Notes under the pieces: model-generated
What the model was told of the DNA's origin: nothing
Databases searched by the model: none
Seen by the model: the letters and a program-made list of their open reading frames with translations, nothing else
Part shown: positions 33,300-47,300 of the stretch, piece after piece
How the letters are laid out: every line of letters starts with the position of its first letter
Numbering within the stretch: position 1 is the first letter of the stretch
Origin: Gymnorhina tibicen
Taxonomy: Eukaryota > Chordata > Aves > Passeriformes > Artamidae
Length of the DNA: 64,000 nt
Direction: 5' to 3'
Assembly: GCA_013399875.1 (NCBI GenBank)
Contig: VXAZ01003832.1
Coordinates: forward strand, 1,788,906 to 1,852,905
Program-made: the position numbers and the translations under genes

Positions 33300-36200
33300 G
33301 CGAAATAAAAGACAGCAGTTAATACACTACTTCTAGGAACACCAAGTAATAGAGCATTTTTGCATCTGTTTCCTGACTTGGAATGTAACTGTTATTCTGG
33401 CCATGCTGAATTTTACAGAAGGAGGGATTTTTTATTATTTTCATCTCGTAAAGTAAAAGGGTAGCTCTTCCTTCTGCGTATTTTCACTCCTGCTTTCTAC
33501 CCCTAAACAGAAAATTATTTACTAAATTATTGACTTTGAAGGTATATTAGACGTGGAACCTGTAGCAAAACTTTCTGTAGAGATCTGCCTTCGAGTGAGT
33601 CTTCATCCTGTGTACCCTCAGAACCACTCGAGCTGAAATGCCTATTTACTTTCCTTTTATGATGGAGTCTTGATTTTCCAAGTTCACTTAATGTCTAGTC
33701 TGTATAAGTGAACTCAGAATAAGGAGAAAAGAAATCATGCCACTGTTACACAAAATGCCATTATTTCTCCACAGCAATGAGGATTATGTCTTTATTGCAT
33801 GTATTAATCCTCATTAACCAATCATTAGTCATAATTAAATCTTCAGTCATCTGCCGTCTCAGCTGAGTGGTAAGGGATCCACAGCATTCCTGCAGTCTTC
33901 TACCCTCACTCTACCTTCTAGTCCTAATTTGCTGCTAAACCTGTCATGTTTCACTTCTGAGGCTTGTGCTTGTTATTCCATTCTAGCTTCAGCACAGAGA
34001 CTCTAAAGCCTTTTCTTTACCACAACCATATCCTCTGGCTTTTTTTCTTTATCTCCTCACTGTGGAGCGTAACTGGTTTTACAGACAGGTGGGTCAGTAG
34101 GCGAGGCCTTACAAGCCCTGAAGTTGAACAATTAAAAATCTTGGTATTATTCCATTTGGTAGTGGAATCATAGGAACATAACAGAGCTAATTAATACACT
34201 GCATATTGTATGATGATAAAACACATACAGTAACTTCATAGGATATACAGAATCTTGACTTTCCCTGCTAGCTCTGCTGTATAGTAGCTATATGATGCCA
34301 GAATCCACGGGGAATGAAGCAAGCATCACTGCCAAGAAGCAAGGAGCTTTGCCTAGGACACTGAAATTTTTTGCTGGCTGCTGAAATGTTCTTTTCAACT
34401 CTGGAAGTCTGGCCAGGAGCTAAACCAGCCCTGGAGGTGCTCCATGTCTTCACAGACTTCCACCCTCCACAAAGGCCTATAGGGCTAGTTCCGTCAGCTC
34501 GTAACTATTCCTTAGGTAACATATTCTGGTTCCACACTGAGAGTTTTGGTGCCATTTCCAACACAGTCTTTTTTTTTTCTATGCACATTAAGTAGAATCC
34601 TAAATCATGCTGAGATGGGAGACAAATGAGAATAATTCTAATTATCTCTGGGGTTTCAAAGTGGAAAATTAAACTGCAGTGCTAAATATTTGACTTCAGT
34701 ACTTGCCTCTGGACCCTTTCACCCACTCTGTTTTAAAGATTAACCTATGCTTCATATTTCCACTTCTCTCATTTAATGATGCACTCAGTATATTTAACTC
34801 AAAGAAAACCTTTGGCAAGCATAAATTGATCTCTCTGCTGGCTTAATTAGTTCAGCATATTAGCTAACAATTAATTGTAGTTCCATCCTTATTCTTTTAA
34901 AGAATCTTCCTTCTTGGATTTCACTGAAAATGGATTTGGAAACAAATGACTGTTCCTTTTACAATGTGTCTCGATTGAATAATAACATAAATACCCTTCC
35001 TCTTTCATTCAAGGACCTGAAAATATTTTCCAAATGTTGATGCAGAAAACTTAAAATCCCTCACTGATGAGGGGATTACTGTTATCTTCTGATAAAGAAA
35101 CTGAGGCATAGTGAGGGTAATTACTAGGATTTTTTTGTTAGATTGATGTCATCCAGGAAACGGATAGATACTTTGGACAACAAAAAATGATTGTGAATTG
35201 GAGCTGTAGTGGAATTTAAAAACCAGTCACATACAATTGGATAAATCTGTGTGAAATTACTGATTTCCACATCATAAAATTAACTTAACCAGAAATAATT
35301 TCAAGTTACCATATATTTGTAGGCATGAGAAATACTGTGAATGCCTTGAATATACAACATCTTTCAAGGCACCAATATGACTTAAAACTATATTGAAAGA
35401 GTATTTGAAAACTGAAATATTCTAAAATCCATTCAGATCTTTCAGTGTTAAGCTCCCTGTTCAAATTCAATTTGAGCTCTAGCAGGTTCTTGATGATACA
35501 ATTTTTAATTACAGGACCAGAAGCTGGTTTTGTTCTCAGCAGTTTTGCTTCATTCAGTTCACAGAATGGAAAATACCAAAAGAATTTAAGAAACCCCAAA
35601 CACCTCTTTTTACTGTCCTTTAGTTCTGCACAGGTCTTTCTTGTCCCTCACCCAAGGGGATGCACTGAAGATAAAATGTCATTCTTTTCAGAATCTTTCC
35701 ATTTTTCCCTGCAGTGTGCTCTCCCTCTCTCTATCTCTCTCTCTCTCCTTGCCCCATCCCATGATTTATCAGATAGGGAAGCACTATCCATTCCTTCCAC
35801 AGATGTAGAATGGAGAAATATTTCAGTTAAAAATTGAAAAGAATTGGTAAACATGCTGGTAGTTCAAAGCTGTCAATATGGTAAGTAGCTCTTTGGCATT
35901 GTTATATGGGGCAGATCATAGAGAAGACCTTTCCACAGCAGGAAGGTCTTCCTGTGCACAGTGAAATCCTCCTTCCTCCTCTCCCTTTTTAATTTTGGAG
36001 TCAGTGACACAGACAAGTATTCTATGAAAATCTGATTCAGCATGGTGCTGACACAAATTTATTCTGGTTTCACATATTGAAGGCTTTAGTCTCCATTCAC
36101 TGGTAAGGAAAAAAACCCAGCCAACTACTGTAATACATAACCAAGAAACAATTTACTTTGCAATTAATTTTATACTTTTTTTCTGTGCCATTACTAGAGA

Positions 36201-37750
36201 CATTCAGATATAAGCCTCCTTCCTTACAAGCAGATTTTAACTAAAGAGTGTAATTATATGCTAAAATAAAAATGTTTTCTCCAATGTTTTCTTCTAAAAA
36301 CCTACATTGAATACTTTATCCTGTGTTTATGAGAATAAAATCTGCTGCTGTGGATACAGTGAGATCAAAATTTTAATGTTATTATTTCACTGTGCTGTGC
36401 TAAAGGATAATATTTTTCTTTCAAAAAAAATCTTAAAATGTATTATAAGAAAGTAAGTATAGTAATGTATTTTAAATGAATATGTAAAGGCTTTTATTTA
36501 ATATTTCTCTTTCAAGTATAGCAATTATAACAAGGTCCAGACGGGCAGCACTGAAAAAACACCTTGTCTGTAATAGAACTTCACTTCCATTTTCACCTGA
36601 TGCTATAGCATGTTTTACAAATATTAATTAAGCTGCATAAAAATCCTATGATAATCCTGAAGGTGACCCCAAACAGAAGAAGATAGGTTTAGAGTTTTTA
36701 CAAAGCACAACAAAAGACAGAACAGTTGTGGGGTTTTTTAACTGCAATTTCGTACTTGTAAAAGAAAAATGAGCAATGTCAATTTTTCTCTTTCCTGCTT
36801 TTTGAACAACTGCAGAACAATAAATTCTTTTAATGAAAGAATAATGCTAAGGAGTATCTCCTCCAAACTGGCTGTTAGACAGTTGAGTTAAATAATCACA
36901 CTAACTTAGTTTTAAAATTGTCTTTCAAAAATAACTACCCTATCAATTACTCACTTTTTCCTTTCTTTTTATCATTATATCATAATCCTTCTCATTTTCT
37001 GACTACCTACAGCATTCCAGAAAAGAGTACACAAATAAAAAACCGCACAACTTTTAAACAGCTACACATAACACAAATATATATCCAGTCTTCTTTCTTT
37101 TATAGGAATGAAGAAAAATAGGAGAAAACTTTACTTCCTTTCTTCCTGTACTGATCACATTTAAGATACTCATTATGCTGATTCTTACCTCTCTCTCCCT
37201 CTTCCTCCCTAAAAGAAACTTCACTCAACCAGGTAACATTTTTCTGAAAAGCACAAGCCAAGGTAAATCTGAAATTTCCAAATAGCTCAGAAAAGTTTAT
37301 TGTTTTACCACTCAGCTACAGTACAGGGAATGCCTGACTGAAGTGAAAGGATTTTTCTCAGGAAATGAACCATTAATGCTGCATTTTCCTGGCAACACAA
37401 AAACTCGTCCTAGTGATAGGACAAGTCTCACAGGATTCCTGCCCAAATGTCCTGGGGTATTTTGCTGTTTGTTGCAAACAAATCAAATAGCAAAACAGTG
37501 CCTGGCTTTGGGATGTGAGCAAAACCAAAGGGCCACGGCACCTCTCTGGTCCACTAACTCACTTGTTCATGTCAAATTCTCAAGCATATTGCCTCAGGTG
37601 GCTGTTATTAGGACTCATTTGTGTTTCTTGAGTACTTTAAAATAATATTTACAGCAGCATTCAGAGAGCTAAGTTCCCTTAGCTTTTTCGAATGATTTAA
37701 AAAAATATTCTATATTGTACCATTTTGTTCTTTGTGCTGCCTTGTTGTGG
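33300..37750. other. Spacer between CFAP54 and NEDD1
   Basis: AT-rich sequence without recognisable exons. Open frames up to 130 codons (for example plus strand 35,445-35,837) have no splice context or familiar protein. A CT microsatellite lies at 35,718-35,748. Confidence 0.55.
35718..35748. repeat. CT-dinucleotide microsatellite
   Basis: An imperfect (CT)n run with one A interruption. Confidence 0.85.
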
Positions 37751-37758
37751 GGGAGTTG

Positions 37759-37764
37759 TTTATT
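37759..37764 (-). terminator. CFAP54: Candidate CFAP54 polyadenylation signal (AATAAA)
   Basis: TTTATT on the plus strand, so AATAAA on the minus strand, about 510 bases after the CFAP54 stop codon. It is followed on the minus strand by the complement of a G/T-rich stretch, so downstream-element support is weak. Confidence 0.3.
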
Positions 37765-38272
37765 TAAAAAAAATGCTTTGAAATTATGAAGACATCTGAA
37801 TCAACAACCTGAAATGCTGGTTTCCAAATAGATGTATAAAAGAACAAACTCAGCAATGATTTTAGGCCCCCCCAAAAATTCTTAACTTCAGAAATAATAC
37901 CAACTTTTGATAACTGCAAAAGCAATTTAAAAATTGCTGATGAGAATAAAACTTCAGGGAAAAAGGAATATTAGCAGGTGCTAGCAGGCTACAAACCTAT
38001 TCAGCTTTTCTAAACAATAAGTAATTATTGAAAAGCTAGAAAATCCTCTTATTAAGAAACTACTTATAAAATATTTAATTTCTAAAGAATTATTTTAATT
38101 TTAAAAACTATTAATGTTTAAATAATTAGAAATAAGCTAAAAGTGAAAATTATAAAACATAACAGGAGTCAAATCCTGGTGTGATTAATGATGTTGTTAC
38201 ATTAACACTATAACTTAATTCTAAGTCTGTAGCATTCAGCTAATAATGGATTAAGTTATTGCAAAATAGCAT

Positions 38273-38392
38273 TTAGTGAAGCAGAGAAATGATCCAATTG
38301 AAAAGACTTCCTTCAGTTATTGTACAGCCATTGGCAAGATCAAACATATCTTCCAAATTTGTTATTGATTGCAAAGTAACATCAAATGGGAT
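38273..38392 (-). CDS. CFAP54: CFAP54 last exon and stop
   Basis: Acceptor CTTTTCAG after a long T-rich tract, before 38,392. 40 codons in phase 0 encoding IPFDVTLQSITNLEDMFDLA and GSLFNWIISLLH, then TAA at 38,275-38,273. Confidence 0.9.
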   Translation of the reverse strand: MPFDVTLQSITNLEDMFDLANGCTITEGSLFNWIISLLH

Positions 38393-41300
38393 CTGAAAAG
38401 AAAAAAAAAAGAAAAAAATACCAAATTAATAACTTTATTGAGCTTAGAGGTACCAAAAAGTACATATATACCAATATACATATACATATATACCAATAGA
38501 TTGGTATAAAGCCAGTTTCTGAACTACAACCAATTAATAAGTCAGCAATACTTATTGCCTCAGTATAAATTTGTGGTTAATGACATCTCTTGCAGGAAAC
38601 TAGTAAAACAGGACTTAAGGGAGGAAACCTTTATCAACAGTCTTGCTCACAAAGTTTATCATGATCATCTGTAGGTAAAATAAAGAGCAGCACGAATGAT
38701 TACTGATTTGGAAGGCTTTTCCTAAGATGAGAAATTGAAGGAATTGAGCTAACAGTAAGAGGTGAAAAAGAGGGCAATGATAACCTGGTTTGTGTGTCCA
38801 TTGAACATGGAGAACTATTTAACTGATTTAGGTATCAAGAAAAACAATTAAAGGAAGAGAAGCTTGGAACAAGCTACCTAGGGAGGTTATTTTTTAATGC
38901 AATTATTTTATTTATAAATTTACTTCTAACATTTAAGAGTGGAGCTTCCAAACACTACATTTTATCTCCCTCAAGGACATAGCTACTCATTAAATGGCAT
39001 TAAAAACAAGCAGACTGATCATTTTTTATTCTTAAAACATGAAGAGTCAAATAATTTTAAATGAATAATTCAATGAAAATGCTTTTTTTCCATTTATAAA
39101 TATAATCCAGGGCTGAATCAAAAGCACTGTAAGCCACACAGACAGAAAAAACAGAATCAAAGAAGAGAAGGTGGAAGCATGATAGGCGTGTGACAGCTCA
39201 GACAATGAGAAAACAAAGACCACAAATTAGAACTGACTTTGTCCAAGTAATTCACCAGAAGATGAGCAACAAAAAAGTGTCTGGTGGGAGAAAATGGTGA
39301 AAAACTACATGTAAGAAATGTATCTGCTGCCTTCTCCTGCATGGTTGAAAACAAAGGTAATGTACTATTCTATGGTGTACATAGTCCCTCTCTGAGCTTT
39401 CTGTCTCTAGCTGAGACAGGGTAATGCACACCTTATAGGAAGGTTTGGAAATGCTACTTTGAAATACACTATACATAGAAGAAGTGCTGAGCACCCTACA
39501 AGTTCTATTGGCTTCAGGGAAGAACAAAGATAGGCAGCATCTTGAAGAACTCGTTTTCAGCTGCTCAACCAAAACTACCCTATCTAAAAGCATCTGAGTT
39601 TGAAGTTTGTGTTTGAAACTTTGTGATGAAAAGCTTTGTGATGTTCCACCTGTTGAAACATTTTAGCTTGTTGTGGAATTTAGCGAGAATAAAACAGAGC
39701 AGCAAACATCATATTCTTACTAGAAGAACAGCACTAAATCTGCTCCTTCACTTCCATCGTAGACCCACAAATAGAAGCCGGCAAAGTGAAAGGAATTCAC
39801 AGGAACTTAAACAGTTCCAGGAAGTTTCCATGAATCTGTGAAAGTTTATCTGTATCTTTCCCTAGGAATCTATCAGATCTTGCTACCACGGAAGCTACTT
39901 CCGTGGGACTCTGAAAAGTACAGCTTTACAGAATGGATGTGGGTATATGCTGATGCATTGATAAAGCCAGACTGAGTGATATGAAGGTCTGGGAGTCATT
40001 TGAGAGAGAACTTCAGGATGGATAACAAGTGGTGGCAAGAATGGTGCAATGTGTATCAAAGGGAAGTGTGTACTCAGGTACCGGACTGCAGGACACACAG
40101 GACAGCACTACAGATTCTCTCTTCTGTAACAGGCCACTAGCCCAACTGTTCTCAGATAAAACTCAGGATCCTTTTCTGGTAGGAAGAGCTATCTGACTGG
40201 AAGAGTACAGTGGATGCCTTTTCCATTATCATTCCATTCTGAACAATTACTGGCAAGATATTTGAGGATTAGTTGAGGGAGTGATATGTTACAGTGGATT
40301 CCAGAATCTCCCGTGGAGTCCCTTGAACCCTGGCAGCTGTGGTCCTTTCCTGATCCCCCTAAGGTGGCTGAGAACACTGAACAGCACCGCTCCCTGCTAT
40401 GGGCCAGTTCCCACAGTCTCCTCTGGGATACGGACTGCGCTGGGTAACAAGATGAATAAGATGTTTTGTCCAGCAGCATGGACAAAAAAATGGCATGCTA
40501 TCTCTCAAAACATGTCATGGCCAAGGCAGAGAAAGCTAAAGAAAATAGAAGAATCAAGCCTGAAGAACTGCAAAAATGCAAAAATGGAAAGAAATTGCAT
40601 TTGGCAATTGCATCATGGAAATTCACTGGAGTCCGTGTAAACAATGACCAGAGAGTGGTGGATAATCTGTATTAACCATTGTGAGCAAAATCCCCTTTTA
40701 ATACATTTTTGCATGTATGAAAAGTTGATTCTAATGAACAGTGAAGATATTCACAGTTTGTAATCATGCAATTTGTATTTTATTTGTAAAGATGATAAAC
40801 TGAAACCAAAACAGAAAGTCCAACAATGAGGAAAAAAAATGGGAATATGCTTAGTGGTTTAATCCATGCTTCAGTTTAACTGAATAGTTGTTTTATTTTA
40901 GAAAACAGATTTTTACCCTTAATGAGAACAACATACCTTAGTTAATGGCGAGGACAGGGCTGGAACAACAGACAGCAGTGCTTTGACTTCAGATAAACAC
41001 CTTTTAGCAATTTCCTAATGGTATAAACCAAGAAAAAACGTGTACTATCTGTGTAGTACAAACATATGCTGTACTATCAGTCTCCTCCGATAAGCTAACA
41101 GATGGCTTAGCCTTACAAAATTTTTCAGAATATTCAAGTTTTAGGTTATTTTTTAATTGAATTCACAGCAAAATAAACCTTAGCTGATGAATATAAATTT
41201 TCTGCAACGCAAATAGTTGTGTTTCCTGTACAAACACAAGTGCCCAAACCTTGCAGTTTCTACTGAAGCAAAACTGCCCCCGGTTCAGGTTTTAAATTCA

Positions 41301-44300
41301 GTGACTGAGCATACTTTTGCTATGTGTTTACTGAAGATATTATAAACAAACACCCTGACAAGATGATATTTATACATGTATAATGCATGGCGTGTTAATC
41401 TTATTAGTATTCTAAACATTGTTTTACCAATTACTGACATATATTAATGAAAGTTTGAGCAAACACCTTCAGGTAATCAGAAACACCCACTAAAGGACAG
41501 CTCTGTCTACCCTCCTGAAAACTGTGATTGGCCAAAATATCATTTGTTCTCCAAGCTGGTCAAAATACAGCCTCGTAATAATGGCACAGTGCACAATTGT
41601 CACTGTTTCAGAGCATCCATCAGACAAAATGACAGCCTCTACATCATTAATCATTTCACATAATAGATATAAAGAGAATCCTGTCACATGATAAATGTCT
41701 CCCACTTTGAAAATAAACGTCTATTTTGCCTTGGCATTTATCAGGCAGCACTTACGCTGTGGCAACATTTTATTCCAATGACATTATCTCAGACAGACCA
41801 CATGGAAAATTCTGAAATTACCTTTTGTGTGTGTGTATGTGGGGAATTTGCTTGTGGACCATATTCAGCCTTGCTAATAAAAAGAAAAGAGGAAGATGGC
41901 ATAGAGAAATGAAAATCAGGTCAGTGCCACTTTTGGTCCTCTCAAAAATATTATTAGACGGTTCTTATTTCAGAAACCACCACTGCCCATTTTACGTAGA
42001 AGATGTGTAACTGATGTTTAAAAAGCACTTTTGGGTTGATCGCCATGCTAATTAAAACACTGCCAAGGATTTTCAGATGTAGATGACTATAAATTAGATA
42101 TCAGTTTCCAAATCTATGTATCTGAAGAGGTAACCTTTATTTTCAAGTGGAAGGTTGTAAATGCCTGGGGTTTTTTTGTAAAGTGACAAGCAATATATAA
42201 GGAAAAGTTAAATATTAAATAAAGAGTGAAAGTATTTCAACTTTTCTTTAAAGAGGTGAGGGAAGCTTAATGTCTGCCTTTATGCCTGCCTTCCAAGTTA
42301 TCTGTCATTTATTTCCCCAAAATAGACATCTTAAATCAAGTCAAACATATATAAAAGCAGAACTGTTCTCACTTACTTCTGTTTTTTCATCAAGATCCAC
42401 TTTCACATCACTCATTTTGGGTTTATTTGAAGGACTTATTTTCAAAGCTTCACTTTGTTCAAGAAAACTTGCAGGTACTGAAGTTGAAAAGCTCTTAGAA
42501 CCTTGTATCAATATTTCAACTTGCTCCTTCAGATCAGACAATTTCTCCCTTAAAGAAATAATTCTAAAAGAAGACAAAGTTTTTCATTATTGCTGTTATA
42601 AAACAACAATATTTGTTGTTTCCAAGTTATAATTAAGCTGACCTAGCTTTTATTACATATTGATTAGGTTCTACCTTTTCTTTCATTTCAAGACTGATCT
42701 CATAATTTTACAAAAATAAGTTTTCCATTTAATAAAGTGGAGATATGGAATGCATTAGCTTTTTACATTAAAAATGGGAAGAATTATTTTAGGAATGCCT
42801 CTCTAAGAAAAGGCTTTTTCATCCAACCAGCACAAGGGTGGCAGAGGCTGCCTGTTATTCCTTCCCTTCCACCCAATAAGCAATTCCAAAAATTTTAAGA
42901 CTAGACGAATGACAAGGAAGAAATAACGAAAAATGTCATAGGATGTAACATTAAGGGCAGAGTCTGGTGCTACAACTGAGAAAAATTCTTGCATTCTCAG
43001 AGTTGTAATATGGGATGGAGAAAGTAGGTGATCCAGTGAGAGAATGGGAATAACTGCTGGGAGTGCTTCTTAGATCTGCTACATTGCTATGCCAGTGTAA
43101 CGTAATTAACATATGTTACTTGGTTCTTTAAGAATCAAAACTAAAATGCTAATGAATGCATTGAAAAAGCAACTGTTTGGATGGGTTTAACACTGTGTAC
43201 GACATCTTACAGTTTTTACAGTGAAAAATCTTTGAAAAGCAAAAATGAATGCTTTTAAAGATTTACAGCTCTTTGATATTTTGTACTTTATTTTCTGTCA
43301 TCCTAAATGGCTGATTGATCTTTAATACAGCATGAAATAACAGGACAGTCAGTGATTATTTACCTAGCCAATGGAATCCACAAGTGGCCTGAAAACACAG
43401 ACATGGAACTGAAAATCTTGATGTTGCTAATCTTGACAGGGTTCGTATTATAAGCATAAAGCAACAAAACCTGTAAAAGAGATGGAATGGGTAAGCTGTA
43501 ATGCAGGAGTCGTGAGCTATTTCAGTGCTACAAGGGTATAATAAATATCAAATACAGTGTACTGATGAAGTCTTAGATAACTGACCTTCAAAAAAGAGGG
43601 GAGTGTGACTTCAAATGAATTATACTACACTCAGTTTTTATAAGTTTTAAATTAATTAAATTAATTAAATTGGATATAATTACTATGGCTTTGAAAATTA
43701 GGTATACCCCATAGAGTCACTATCAAAATCCCAGCATTGTCCTGATCCTGGTCAATCATATGCATGGCTGTCATCACGCTAGGTTTAAATCCATGAAGTG
43801 TGCATAACTCACCAAGCTAATAAAGCCATACCAATATAAGAGAATTAAATAGAATGTTCTCATTTTTCACTGCAAGAATTTACTAGTATGGTTGAAAATA
43901 TGTTTCCTAGTGGTAGCTGAATATTTTGACTATATGGAAAATGTCAAGAATATGGCATTCATGCATTATTTGGTTTTAAAAGTTGTCTCTGGTCCTCTAC
44001 TGATATGTATGCCCATGATAAAGTAACCTGAAAAACCACATTAAAAGGTACATTATTTACATTAACTTCACAGGGCTTCTATAAGTTTTCTAATAAAGAT
44101 AAATGTGTCTAATAGAAATTTAGACACTGATCTGCTATGCCAAAAAGTTTGAGATTATGGATTTTTATTGCTGTAGCAGAAATTCTATCTACACTTTGTT
44201 CCCTTGTGTAAAGATAAAACAAATTCCATTTCATAGTCTCTCACATTCCTGCAACCCTCCCATCTCTTTCATCTTTCATGTTCAGTCTGATCTTTTAGGA

Positions 44301-47300
44301 GAATGAGGCTTACAAAATCCCATTTTCCCTGTATATGTGTATCTTTGCTTTTCCAAGAGTCTCCCACCAAACTATTATTTGAATGTACCAGTCAGATCTA
44401 CCCAGACTTAGAGTGGAGATCCTAGAGACATCGGGGATTTGTGACAGGTATGAATAGAGTATGGCCTGGAAGCTCTACATGGGAAACATAGATGGTTTTT
44501 TTTGGCCTGACAACAAAAAACTGTCAGGGCATTCTGTTTTCCTAAAGAGCAGGTTTGCAGCAGCATAAATATATTCTTCCTATCAGCATATGTATAATTC
44601 AATTAAAAAGCTGATAAGTTATAACACAAATATTCATTGGAAATGAGACTTAATTTGCTTCTAAGGAACTGCTTTGCTCTAGTTATACCTTAGTTTCTGT
44701 ATCGTTTGATGGCTTTGCCACAGAAGGAATATACCACTGAATGTTAATTTCCTTATTTGAAGCACTTGCTGCCCTACTTTTTGTCTGCCTGTCTTCTTCT
44801 GCAATGACAGAAACTGGAGAAGCTATTCTCACTTGTGACACTTCTGATGTAATTTCAGTAACTTCAGGAGACACCTGAAACACAAAATAGAGGTTTAAAT
44901 TATATTTTCTGTAGTGAAATGGGAAAAATCTGTTATAATCTAGTGTCTACTGGAATGGGCATGACTTTCATTCCTGCATAAATATATGATAATTTAGATA
45001 AATGGGTAGTTTTAAAAAGTGTCCTTTTTACCAAGTCAAGACTTTTCACAGCTCATGTGATGACACATTTCTAAAGGTAATACAAAGGATCTGTGGGCTG
45101 ACTTAGAGACACCCACACTCACAATGATTGTTGCCTTTGACTTAGAATCATTATGGCATTATGGTTTTTGCTCAAATCTATTATTTGGCATACTGATCAT
45201 ACAAAATTTAGTGCTGAAAAAGTAATTTGTCAGGTATACATGCTGATAATTAAAACAGTATTCTGAATGTTAGAATAATGCTTTATTTATGTTTACCTAT
45301 CTGTTTTCTCAGCTGTGCAACTAGCAAAGAGTGTCACCTGCTGAAAATTCAATCACTTAATTTGTGAGGATTTGTTGTATTCAACAAAATACATATGGAA
45401 CATTAGCAGGGCACTCATCAAATAGCTACTGTTGGCTGTCATTTACCAGGGAGTTAATGCAGGAATACTGTCAGGCAACATTCATTCACGAACAAAACTT
45501 TTTTCTTAAAATGGTGAAATATTTGATTTAAAGGCTGAACAGTAATACACCATCTCTACTTTTTAAAGTATTGCACAGATCTGCAAAGAACACTGGCCAA
45601 ACAGTCACATTTTCAGGGAATATGGAAGCTATTTGAAAAGGTCCTTAATGTCTCCATCATTGATCCCAAAATGTGGACACTGAAAACAGCTGCCTGGGGA
45701 GTTAGTTCTTTTCAAATTTTGAATGTTCATTGCTGAAAAAAATGGAGAATTTTTCCTCCTTTCTCTACAGAAAATTCAGCTCATGACCACTACAGGGCAG
45801 TAAATCCAAGTGCGCAGAAGATGGATTTTTCACAGTAACTTGATCTTACGCCGTTAAGCCAGTTACCATCCCACATCAAACTTTAGCAGAAGTGAAGATG
45901 ACGATGAATCCACACATGCAGAAGTCATGCATTCGAGCACGTGGATGTGCCTTCAGTGGCCATAACCCATGGTAACCATGAGGTGTGCGTGGAGGACCCA
46001 CCCACTACAGCCCTCTTCCACATTCAGTAAGGAATCATCCACTATCCTGCTAGCACGGACTGTGGACAAAACTAGGAGAAAACACATATATGGACGTGGG
46101 AAGAACCCAATTTATGCTGTGCCCCTGAACTAGAGCTCTTAAAATTCCATTTCGTGCTTTATGTTTCTTTCTAAAATGTGTGTTATGTTGGGTTTTTTCA
46201 CTGAACTTTTGGGTTTCTATTCATATTGAATCCTTTTGAAGAAGGACATTACAACTGCTATTGTCAAACTCATGGGTTGCTGAATTAAATACATAAATAT
46301 TTGTCTATTCAACTTTCTCAAAAGCCTGAAAACAACAAACTGTCTTAGTTAAGTATTTCCAGTCCTACTTACTGTCATGGAGCAGAATAAAAAACAAGCA
46401 TGCAAAATGTAACAGGGCAAAGAATTTTAATTATAAACTTAATGTAATTTGGATTCTTTGGTCAGCAGACCTGAAAAAACCTTCAAGAGTCAAAAAGAGA
46501 ATACAGAGATAGATGTAGGCGAAACAACTTTGTACATAAAAATCATTCTTTCAAAAAGTGTATCTATTTGTACTGTTAAAACTCACAGTAATAAATTACA
46601 GTTACATTTTTAAAATAACATCTATAACCTTCTGGATAGTTAAAGCTTCTAAAAATGTTGTGATAAAAATCAATGAAGCTTAGAATTAAAAAAGTAAGAG
46701 CTTTATGCTTGTTAGCTGTCTACAACAGTGAAGTTAACATATGATTATGCAGCTTGCACCCGTCATGAACATGACAGTGAGCTCTGAAGCTTATTATTCT
46801 AGGACACTGTAATACTAATTATGTCAAAAAAGGAGCAGACAGAGTAAAATAATTTTTGATATATGACGGCTGTTATAAATGTCACATACCATATATTTAC
46901 AATTTCTTCAGTGGCACAGTCAGCTCTTTGTTGGGAAATGAGTAATGATATGCTGTCCAACACTGCAGAAAGTTCACCAACTCTAGACAAGCTACTTTCA
47001 CAAAAGTATTTTTATTCATTTTTATAACATACCAAGTTCTCCCTCCTCAAGGCTCCCCTGTCTCCATCTAATACTGAATATAATAGCTAAAAAATAAGTC
47101 ACAGAGAATGATCTCTATTGGTTTAATTTTTAGTATTAGGATAATTATTAATTTGAGAAGTGGGATGGAGAAATTTTGAAGGCAATTATTTTTACACTGG
47201 CTCTTCAAAAACAAATTCCATTCAAGGTTCAAAACGTGTGTCACAGTCAGTGTAGAGTCCAGAATTCTAACTCAAGATTTATCTGAGTAATATATTCTGA

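Noticed and set aside
35445..35837. 130-codon plus-strand open frame between the genes
   Set aside because: No known domain, hydrophobic Ser/Phe-rich composition from T/C-rich DNA, includes a CT microsatellite.
45940..46080. Open minus-strand stretch as a missing CFAP54 exon between w13 and w14
   Set aside because: With the available acceptors it needs entry at phase 1, but w13 leaves at phase 2; the other frames have early stops.
46445..46480. Acceptor-like TTTTTTCAG with a short open frame as a CFAP54 exon
   Set aside because: The only downstream donor gives a length of 2 mod 3, which does not restore the phase for w14.
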